Assembly (NCBI GenBank): GCA_963565915.1
Contig: OY751489.1
Coordinates: 3,720,001-3,784,000 of the forward strand
Direction: 5' to 3'
From: Entoloma clypeatum
Taxonomy: Eukaryota > Basidiomycota > Agaricomycetes > Agaricales > Entolomataceae
DNA: 64,000 nt
Below the pieces are notes generated by a model that saw only the letters and a program-made list of their open reading frames with translations, was not told the origin of the DNA and did no database searches. Numbering within the stretch: position 1 is the first letter of the stretch; the number at the start of each line of letters is the position of its first letter. Both the position numbers and the translations under genes were made by a program. Positions 56,335 through 64,000 of this stretch are shown here, piece by piece.

Positions 56335-56467
56335 GGCGGTGAGGATGGTGGAGAGATAGAAGTAGAATGGGGTGGCTATATTGGGCAGGGAGAAGACTAG
56401 AGTGGGGAACTCGGTGTGTGGTTGACTGATGAGGTCGATGCTGTCATGGGTTTTGAGAACTCATCTT

Positions 56468-59400
56468 TTATCGTGGACGAGACGGGTTCTGCCGATGGAA
56501 ATCACGGATCAAATCTTGAGCGTTCTGAACATTAGCTCGAGGCTCCCATGTGTTTTCTTCTGGACCATATCCTTCCCACTGGACGAGGTACTGGATCTTT
56601 CCACGGAACTTTCGAGAGTCTAGGATTGTAGACACATGGTACTCTTCTTGTCCTTCAACGATGATCGGATCAGGGGCTGGTTTCTTTTTCTGGATGGCGT
56701 ACTTCGGAGTTTCATATGGTGACAACAGGGTCTCGTTGAACACAGGGTGAATCATCTTCCAAGTCTTCGGAAGATCAAGAAGGTACGCGCTAACTCCTTT
56801 CTTCTCTAGGACTTTGAATGGTCCATGTCGGAGTGCGTCAAGTTTCTTTGAGGGGCGATCGGTCCTGATGTTAGTCCCTTCCAGCCACACCTTGTTCCCA
56901 ATGCGGTAGTTCCGAGGCGGACTTCTCCGTGTGTCAACTGTCTTCTTCATCTGATCCTGTGCTTGTTTCAGCGCTGCATTGGCTTCTTCTCGTGCCTGTT
57001 TGAGTTTTTTCAAGAAGTTGTTGGCAGCCGGATTGGTATCTTCTAACACGAGCTCTCCCTTCCACGGATGTAAACCGTAGTTGAGGTAGAATGGGGTGTG
57101 CTTCGTTGCCTGATGTTCTTTGTCATTGTACTGGAACTCTGCGATTGCGATCCATTCAGCCCAATCATCCTGTAGATGGTTGACAAAGTTTCGTAAGAAC
57201 GCTTCCGTTTCCTGATGCGATCGCTTGGCCTGTCCATCAGTCTGTGGGTGGTATGCGGTGGACAGGTTCCTCTTGATCCCTAACATGCGGCAGAGTATCT
57301 CCATGAACTTCGTGGCAAACTGTGGTCCCCTATCGCTGATGATCTTCTTGGGGATCCCATGAAGCTTCCATATCTGATCCCGATAGATCTTGGCTAATCC
57401 TTCAGCTGATAGTTCCACGGTTGTCGGAATGAGGTGAAGCATCTTTGAATGTCTATCCGTGATGACCAGAATTGCGTTTTTTCCATCAGATTCTGGTATC
57501 GGTCCCACGACGTCGATTCCTATGTCTTCCCATGGGTGACTTGGTGCTGCATGGGGATGTAGCGGAGCATGTCACTTTTGTCGGTTAATCTTGTTGCGTT
57601 GACAAGTGTCGCAACCCTTCACGTACTTCTTCACATCATGCAGTATGGTAGGCCACCAGTAGGTGCGAGTGAGGAGTTCATGTGTCCGGTACTGTCCTGG
57701 ATGTCCAGCCACTGGTGCATCGTGTGACTCGAACATCAATTCTTGTCGTAATTGTGGGTCTGGCGGGACATAGACTTGTTCTCCTGCATAGGTGATCCCA
57801 TTCTCCTGCTGATACCAATGAGGATTCTTTTTTAGACCCTGGGCTACTTCTGTCTCCATGCGGTTTGAACCCTTGATATGTGCGATCCACGGATTTTCAA
57901 TGGTTGTGACGTTTCCAATTTTGATGGAATCAGATGTTTCACCCCCTTCAAAGAATTGTTCCTCCGTGAACATCTCCATTTGTACCACATCTTCTGATTC
58001 CAACCGTTTCAAGAATAGTCCCTCCTTGAGCATTTGGTCACTGTTCTGTGGTTCGAGTTCCGCTTCATACCAGGGTAAGCGTGACAGGATGTCCGCTTTT
58101 GCATTGGTCTTGCCGGGCACATGCCGTAATTCGAAGTCATAGTCTTGTAACTTCATTTTCCAGCGTCGCTGTCGTTGATTTAGGTCCTGAGGATGACGGA
58201 AATATTCCAGGTTCCTGTGATCGGTCAAGATCTCGAAACGTTCCCTGGCTTCAAGCAGATAGTGTCTCCAATCTTTCAATGCTTCCACGACTGCCAGGAG
58301 TTCCTTGTCATATATCTCGTAATTCTGTTTGGCCGCGGACATGGTCCGCGACAAGAACGCAATGGGGTGCCATTTGTCATTTTGCTTCTGAGAGAGTACT
58401 GCTCCAATTGCATAGCCCGATGCATCGGTTTCAACCCTGAACTGTCCCTCTGGTTTCGGTAATGCCAAGACTGGTGCCGATGTAATTGCCCGTATGAGAC
58501 CTTCAAAAGCTTGCTGCTCCGTTGGTCCCCAAGTAAATGCCGTACCGCCTGTGAGCGCGGTGAGAGGTTTCGCGATGTTTGAGTACCCTTCAATAAAACG
58601 TCGATAGAAGTTAGCAAATCCAAGGAACTTCTGAACTTCCTTTTTTGATGTGGGTGCTGGCCAGTTTCAAATTGTATCCACCTTCTCAGTTTCCATCTCA
58701 ACGCGTCCCTCACCAACCACATATCCCAATATAGGACATTTCGTTACTTCCCATAAACACTTCTTTTCCTTTAGGAACAAATCATTGTCCAATAGGATCT
58801 GTAGGATTTCTTCAGTGTTTCGCGCGAGTTCTTCCTTGGTTTTACCGATAACCACGATGTCATCCATGTAGATCACACAGATACGTCGGCGGATCTGGTC
58901 CCGGAATAGACTAGCCATCATTCGAGAGAATGTTCCCGGGGAGTTGCAAAGACCAAAAAACATGACCAATGGTTCAAACAATCCTCGACTGGTGAGGAAG
59001 GCAGCTTTCCATTCATCGCCCTCCTTGATCCGGATGTTGTTATAGCCCCACATGATGTCCATTTTATTGAAGTAGACCGCATCTTTCAGTATGTCCAAGA
59101 GATCGGATATTCGTGGGAGTGGGAACTTTGCGTCATGGGATATGTATTTCCCCCTAGTTCCTTTGGTGCGTCCGGTGTAAGTTTGATACCATGGTCCCAT
59201 TCCCTTTCCTTTGGGATCTTGTCAAAATTCTCTTTCTCGAAAAGATGAGCAAATCGTTCAACATATGAGGGTCGTTTGGTTGTGGGAGGTGGTGTGGGAG
59301 TGACAGCTTCCAAAATAGGGTCTCCAGGCTTCCATTTCTGATCCGACTTTTTGGGTGCATCTTTGTCACGCACCTCAACCATGCGAACCCGGTGTTTGCG

Positions 59401-59907
59401 ACCATTAAGGTTAACCCTGAAATCTGAGTGTTTGGTTCGACATGTTGTTGGGCATCGGTTAAATGTCACCGCGCCGGTTGTCCAATTGATTGTGGGGTTG
59501 TGGTGTACCAACCAGTCATGTCCCAAGAGCATGTCCGTTCTCCCAATGTCCAGTACCATTGCTTCCATGGTTTCCTGATGTGCTCCCAAATCCAGTTTAA
59601 CTTCGGCAAGTTGGCTCGCTTTCTGTTGTTGATTTGGTGATCCATCCGCATTTAGAATTGCTATGGGTGGTATTCCTCGCGTGGGGAGATTCTGCTCACG
59701 TACTATTCTGGGATGGATACATGTGCGTTCACATCCGCTGTCAACCTCGGGTCGGATAACCTTTGGTCCTCGTCGTGTTTTGAGCTGAGCTAACAGCCTG
59801 ATTTCTCGTCTTTTCGGAGGGTTATCTCCCTTCACAATCTTAGTCGACGCAGCGGCTCGCTTGGCAGGGATGACATAGGTTCTATTGTCTGCAGTCATAC
59901 AAGGCAA
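56468..59907 (-). pseudogene. Gypsy-B Pol (protease, RT, RNase H, integrase, chromodomain)
   Basis: Protease-like part: VDSGCERTCIHPRIV, MVLDIGRTDMLLGHDWLV. RT is deleted between about TYPMTQ and [11 protein letters not shown] (about 59130; frame also shifts), removing the first RT motifs; RT continues [48 protein letters not shown] (YMDD intact). TGA at 58667-58669 precedes NWPAPTSKKEVQKFLGFANF. RNase H: RVETDASGYAIGAVLSQKQN, TDHRNLEYF. Integrase HHCC: HDAPVAGHPGQYRTH, CDTCQRNKINRQK, then TGA at 57572-57574; core [44 protein letters not shown] (intact DDE). Chromodomain: [33 protein letters not shown]. End at 56468. Confidence 0.9.
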
Positions 59908-59948
59908 GCAAGTCCGTTTAATAGATAAGGGTCGCGACTTAGCGTCGT

Positions 59949-61590
59949 TTAATCGGACCCTTCGGGAAAATCCTTCTCTTCGGTTTCTAAGATTGTGGTT
60001 TCATCATTCTTGGCATCTTCCTCAGACACCTTCCTAACCCTTCCGGAGTTCTTCTTTGGCTTGCGGCAGTTGCACGCGATATGGCCTTCTTGGTCACAGT
60101 TGAAACACTTGCGACCATCTTTCTTCTTTGGAGCGCTACAGTCTTTAGCCAGATGACCGAAGCGTTGACAGTTGTAGCAACGGGCTACTCCTGCTTTGTC
60201 GATTTCCATGGCTTTGCCCTGACCACCATAAGTGGTACCCGATCCGGTGCGCATGTCGCTGCCACCTCGGATGACCAGTGCGTGTCCTTCCATCTGTCGT
60301 CCCTTGTTTCGGATCTCCTTTGTGTAATCGGTGTATGTCTTGCCATCACTAGCCACTTGTTCAGAGATCCTGCAGTTGACGTTTTTCTCTAGGATGTATT
60401 TCCCAGTTTCTTTGCCAAGGTTTGACAGTCCCAAGAGTTCTTCAAATTCATCCAAGAATTCATCAACAGTGCATTTCTCTTGTTTCAGGACTTTGAGTCT
60501 CGCTTTGGCAGCGACCGACTTGTTGGCAATGGAGAATCATGTGGTGATATCATCAGAAAAACCTAGCCAGGTGATGTTCTCGTTGTCAGCGGTAAGAGCG
60601 TCTAACTTGTTACTGGCCCAGTGTCTGCCGGACCCTTCCATCATGCGGGATAGTACCGCAAGAATCTTCTGATCATCTGTGAGGCTCTTTTGAAACCTGA
60701 TGTATAGTTTGGTGGCTTTCCACCACTCGTCAAAGGTGTATCTGTCCTTGAACATCCCAGGATCCTTGATGATCTTGGATGTATCCATTGTTTGTACAGC
60801 CGGAACTTCTGCCATGTCTAGAGTCTGCAGAGGAGAAGAGGGGTCGGGTTGTTGGGATGAAGATGGGGTTCGGGATACAGGTAAGGATTGAAAACGAGTC
60901 CCTGTTCTAGGCATCTGTTCGATATCTGACTGCACGGAGTCAAAAGTAAATTCGTCAGGGGACTCATCGGTGGAATCGGTGGCAAAACGTTCAGAGTATT
61001 TCCTCTGTAAATCTCTAAGGAATCTCTGTTCCTGCGCATCTGTTGGTCTCGAGAAGGGGTCAAGTCTCTCGTTTCGTGCCCAGCGGTTGTACTCGGTCTG
61101 TTGTTCTTCGGTGGTGAAGTGGGCGTAGATCTGCTGCTTCGAGTAAGATGTGATGATGTGGCTCTGGGACGTCTCGATGTGAGCGTCCTAATCAATCTTC
61201 TGATAACGGTTGTCTGGACACTGATAAACTCTCTGATCTCTGTGATCCGACCTGTCTGAGGTCCTTCTTGAACGCGAAAGCTTTCGAGTTCATTCTGTCG
61301 GGCGTTGTAACGCGCGATCTGGTGTTGCCGAGCAAGATGGATGCTCTCTGCTAACTCGCTGTGGGGGTGATGCTCGTCGTTGTCTAGTTCTTCGTCAAGC
61401 ACCTGCTGTAGGATGCGACGGATCTCCGATTTGATGTACTGCTGGATAAGCGTAAAATTGATACTGTCTCGAGGACTTAGCTCCTCCTGTCGGGCTTCTG
61501 GCGTGCTGAATAGGTTACTGGTGAAGTCTTCAAAGAAGCGCGACGTCTTGACTCGTCTGGTAGTTGCTCTCTTCGCTCTGGGCGAACCTA
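59949..61590 (-). pseudogene. Gypsy-B Gag
   Basis: Gag runs from about 61580: FFEDFTSNLFSTPEARQEEL, FTLIQQYIKSEIRRILQQVL, QNELESFRVQEG; near 61190 the frame must shift to AHIETSQSHIITSYSKQQIY with TEEQQTEYNRWARNERLDP. Then SDIEQMPRTGTRFQSLP, YTFDEWWKATKLYIRFQKSL, HWASNKLDAL. A TGA at 60537-60539 interrupts SDDITT/FSIANKSVAAKA. It resumes with EFLDEFEELLGLSNLGKETG and ends with two zinc knuckles, CYNCQRFGHLAKDC and CFNCDQEGHIACNC, then an acidic tail; stop at 59949. Two lesions. Confidence 0.85.
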
Positions 61591-61593
61591 ACG

Positions 61594-61604
61594 AGATTTA
61601 GCAA
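61594..61604 (-). other. Gypsy-B primer-binding site, complementary to its own LTR
   Basis: Two bases inside the 5' LTR the minus strand reads TTGCTAAATCT. Its exact complement AGATTTAGCAA is in the LTR at 61680-61690, at the expected RNA start. This is the arrangement of self-priming Tf1/sushi elements, which also use 11 nt. Confidence 0.65.
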
Positions 61605-61606
61605 CT

Positions 61607-62008
61607 TGTTATGCTTAACAAACCGTTCCAAGGTTCGGGCAGAGTATGCAGGAAAGTGGAAAGGCGAAGAGCAAAGTGATTGCTAAATCTAAGGAATCTA
61701 CTATAGTACAAGAGGTTTATATAGGTACTGACTATAGGCGGTAGCGGATGAGTCAGTACTGCGGAAGGCAGTGCGCATGAGTAAGGCGACTGCGGAAGGC
61801 TATGTACAGTGAGTAAGCTGACTGTGGAAAGTGAGTCAGCGCGGGAACGAAGTATACTAAAGGGGATGACAAAGTAAGGTAGTGAGTCAGACTGGGAACC
61901 AAAGGTTGCGAAAGTAGATATTAGACATAGTGAGTTCGTAAGAGGGCGCCGAGTCGGGCTGATAAGTAAAAGATATGATGTGGTCCTCATACCGTAGAGT
62001 CCGTAACA
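61607..62008 (-). repeat. Gypsy-B 5' LTR
   Basis: 402 bp. On the minus strand a TATATAA box (61717-61723) lies about 33 nt before AGATTTAGCAA (61680-61690), the predicted transcript start. Confidence 0.95.
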
Positions 62009-63725
62009 GATTCCCTGTTGGACCTGGCGGAGGACGTTGTGTTCTTCCCCTTGAACAGTTATCCCACGCATTGCTCACACTGCAAACAGTTCTGGTTGAA
62101 GAAGGATGATGTTTTCATTGTCCCGTGATCCGTCTCCATGGTCCACTCATTGGAACAAAGCGTTGGACTTGCCCATTGACTTGCCAGGTTGAGGGTGCAT
62201 TTTGAAATCAAAACGAGTGAGGTATAAGGACTATCTAGCTTGTCGTCAATTTAGTTTTTGAGCTGTCATGAAATACTCAAGAATTTTGTGGTCCGTCCAA
62301 ATCTCCACTGTCTTCTCCGCTCCTTCGAGGCAGTGCCTCCACTCCTCCAATGCATGGACCACTAGTGTTTGAAAGTCCAGTCCAGTCTGGCTTTTTGCCC
62401 AAAAAATTAAGAATCTAGAACCAAGACTGGTTGAGTGGTTTCTCCAAAAAACTAAAACCAGGACTGGACTGGTCAAAGACTGGTGAACCAGTCTTTCCTC
62501 TCTCAAAATAGTAAACCAGGACTGGTTCGAACTGGTTTAAACTGGTTATTTTCCAATTTATTAAAACTGTTTCAAAATATCATTTATAACACATTTCAAC
62601 ATGTTTTATAGAAGCTTTGATAAATAAAATCTATGTGAACCTATATGAACCTGTATGAACCTATGACCAGTTTACATTTTTTGAGTCTCAAATCAAGACT
62701 GGTGTTGAACCAGTCTTCTTTTTTTCCAAAATTTGAAGAACCTGAGACTGGTCAATCCTCAAAAATCTGAAACTTGAGACTGCAGTCCAGTCTCTCAGCA
62801 GTCTTTACCAGTCTGGTTCCAGTCCCGTTCTAGGTCTTTGAGACTGGACTTCAAAACACTATGGACCACTGCCAACATCTCCTTGTCATAGATCTTATAG
62901 TTGTGTTCCACTGGACTAAGGCTTTTGGAATAGAATGCAACAGGGTGCCACTTACCGTCCTCTGTTGGTTGGGACAGTACTGCTCCGGTTGCAAAGTCCA
63001 AGCTATCCACTTCTATCTGCCACTCCTTTCCATGATCAACTAAGACCAGGATCGGAGCGGATGTGATCCTCCGCTTCAGCTCCGCAAACATGGACACTTC
63101 TCCCTCCTTCCAGGACCAGAGATGCCCTTTCTTTGTGAGTGTGAAAAGAGGGCACACGATGTCTGAAAACCCTTCAATAAAACAATGATAGAAGTTAGTG
63201 AATCCCAAGAAGGATTGTACTTCTCAGATGTTTGTCAGAGTGGGCCACTCCATGACCCCTGCTACCTTCACCGGATCCATCTCTACATGTCCTTGTTCAA
63301 TAATAAGGCCTAGGTATTCAATGCACATTTGTTCAAACTCACATTTCTCTGGTTTTAGATAGAGTTTGTGTTCACGAAGTCGTTCCAGTACAATCCATGT
63401 GACCTCCAATGCTCTGCCAGAGTCTCTGTGAAGATGAGTATATTGTTGAGGTAAACACAAACTATACCTTCAGTGATAAGGTCCTGAAAGATCTCGTTCA
63501 TCATAGTCTGGAATGTGGATGGACTATTAGTGAGGCTGAAGAACATCACCAATGGTTCATAGAGTCTGTGATTGGTCCGAAAAGCAGCCTTCCACTCATC
63601 TCTGGGTTTTATCTGCACATTGTTGTAACCCCAGCGGATGTCAAGCTTGGTGAAGTACTGAGCGTGTTGAAGTTTATTGATCAGTTTGGATATGAGCGGA
63701 AGCGGATACTTGTTTTTGATAGTTT
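62009..63725 (-). pseudogene. Gypsy-A reverse transcriptase / RNase H fragment
   Basis: Minus strand from about 63725: TIKNKYPLPLISKLINKLQH, FTKLDIRWGYNNVQIKPRDE, LYEPLVMFFSLTNSPSTFQT, CVYLNNILIF (active elements have YxDD, so catalytic Asp residues are lost), KLYLKPEKCEFEQ, then RNase H LKRRITSAPILVLVDHGKEW, HNYKIYDKEMLAVVHS, interrupted by the 499-bp MITE, then [20 protein letters not shown]. Stops at about 62200-62240 and 62080 fall mostly where Arg is expected (CGA to TGA). Non-functional. Confidence 0.85.
62363..62861. mobile_element. 499-bp hAT-type MITE inserted in Gypsy-A
   Basis: Ends form an inverted repeat (TAGTGTTTGAAAGTCCAG and TAGTGTTTTGAAGTCCAG read inwards) flanked by an 8-bp target duplication TGGACCAC (62355-62362 and 62862-62869). 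No ORF. Both halves are packed with GACTGGT or ACCAGTC motifs in both orientations; the middle is AT-rich. It splits the Gypsy-A RNase H reading [11 protein letters not shown]. Probably mobilised in trans by a hAT transposase. Confidence 0.88.
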
Positions 63726-64000
63726 TGTCATAACCATACGATTTATATTCGACTTATCTGACGACTCCAATGATTCATCCGATCCGACATCCACTCCGAT
63801 GACATTCTATTTATATTTGATTATACTTCTACTACGTAACATCTCAACCATACTTACAAGTAGATATATGTTGTTCACTTTTCATTTGCTACTCTCTGTA
63901 CTCCGAATGTTCCAATGGTAAACTCCGATATCTGCACATCACTTATAGTAATGCTGATCATTCTAGTCTACTATAAATAGTGTACCAAACCTGTTGTAGA
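63726..64000 (+). repeat. Probable partial LTR of a further element at the window edge
   Basis: Gypsy-A coding similarity stops abruptly just before TGTCATAACC at 63726, a possible LTR start (TG). The remaining 275 bp is non-coding, contains repeated TCCGA or GACATCC words, and has CTATAAATAG at about 63969-63979, a good TATA box for plus-strand transcription. The other end is outside the window, so this stays tentative. Confidence 0.35.

Larger units (their letters stand above)
55527..62008 (-). mobile_element. Gypsy-B: complete Ty3/gypsy chromovirus (6.5 kb), inactivated
   Basis: LTRs 55527-55928 and 61607-62008 (402 bp each, TG..CA), target duplication GATTC at 55522-55526 and 62009-62013. 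Nine LTR differences, all CpG transitions. Minus-strand order from the right: 5' LTR, PBS, Gag with two zinc knuckles, protease, RT, RNase H, integrase, chromodomain, extra ORF, purine tract (GAGGAGGGGAACA on the minus strand), 3' LTR. Inserted in the integrase-proximal pol of Gypsy-A. Stops, a frameshift and an internal RT deletion show it can no longer move by itself. Confidence 0.95.
53653..63725 (-). mobile_element. Gypsy-A: decayed chromodomain Ty3/gypsy element, interrupted by Gypsy-B and a MITE (5' part outside window)
   Basis: Its 3' LTR (minus orientation) is 53653-54066. Coding pieces are 54143-55526, 62009-62362 and 62862-about 63725, all minus. Joined across the nested insertions they read as one chromoviral pol: RT, RNase H, integrase, chromodomain. 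The left side resumes at IQEGLLEDSVAEVVKFLP exactly where the right side stops at VLRQVQQGI, proving that Gypsy-B jumped into it. Multiple stops make it inactive. The 5' LTR and Gag are outside the window, and a further insertion seems to break it at about 63726. Confidence 0.88.

Noticed and set aside
1..64000. Secondary-metabolite cluster, CRISPR array, rRNA or tRNA genes
   Set aside because: No polyketide synthase, NRPS, terpene synthase or clustered tailoring genes, and no structured RNA gene, were recognised on either strand.

Overview
The window is nuclear DNA of a filamentous basidiomycete, most likely an Agaricomycete mushroom. Genes carry many short introns (about 43-60 bp, GT..AG). 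The families present are typical of that class: nuclear BTB/POZ paralogues, DUF6534 membrane proteins, 2OG-Fe(II) oxygenase relics, BED/DUF659 hAT transposases, Ty1/copia and chromodomain Ty3/gypsy elements. No species name can be supported from sequence alone. Gene models were spliced by eye. Start codons were moved to the first plausible ATG where an open frame began at GTG or TTG. || LAYOUT. 1-13.8 kb is a compact housekeeping block: cohesin loader SCC2 (minus, 3' end outside the window), a BTB gene (plus), an MFS drug/H+ antiporter (minus), exosome nuclease RRP6 (minus) and, divergent from it, a protein-kinase-like gene (plus). 14.2-20.0 kb is a head-to-tail cluster of four BTB paralogues on the minus strand, one of them a pseudogene. 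All four have the same 18-bp element just upstream of the ATG. 20.2-35.4 kb is one hAT DNA transposon (19-bp TIRs, perfect 8-bp target duplication). Its transposase gene is split by two nested copia elements. Copia-1 has identical LTRs and an intact polyprotein; Copia-2 has slightly diverged LTRs and one premature stop. 36.0-52.4 kb is host DNA again: an MSB2-type signalling mucin, a convergent pair of DUF6534 genes, a 2OG-oxygenase relic, guanine deaminase, a sixth BTB gene, an RPAP3-like TPR protein and a SEC14/CRAL-TRIO protein. 53.3-64.0 kb is a second transposon nest: a decayed methyltransferase gene interrupted by Gypsy-A, which is itself interrupted by complete Gypsy-B, by a 499-bp hAT-type MITE, and apparently by another LTR at the window edge. 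|| HOW IT FITS TOGETHER. Host genes are mostly independent housekeeping or family-expansion loci; no biosynthetic cluster, CRISPR array, tRNA or rRNA gene was seen. Two transposon nests make up about 40% of the window and record an insertion order. All eleven LTR-LTR substitutions in the two older LTR pairs are transitions at CpG sites, and most premature stops in the gypsy elements look like CGA to TGA. This points to deamination of methylated cytosines. Other points of interest are the shared BTB upstream element, an apparent self-priming signal in Gypsy-B (11-nt PBS complementary to the predicted transcript 5' end), and an extra ORF between its pol and 3' LTR.
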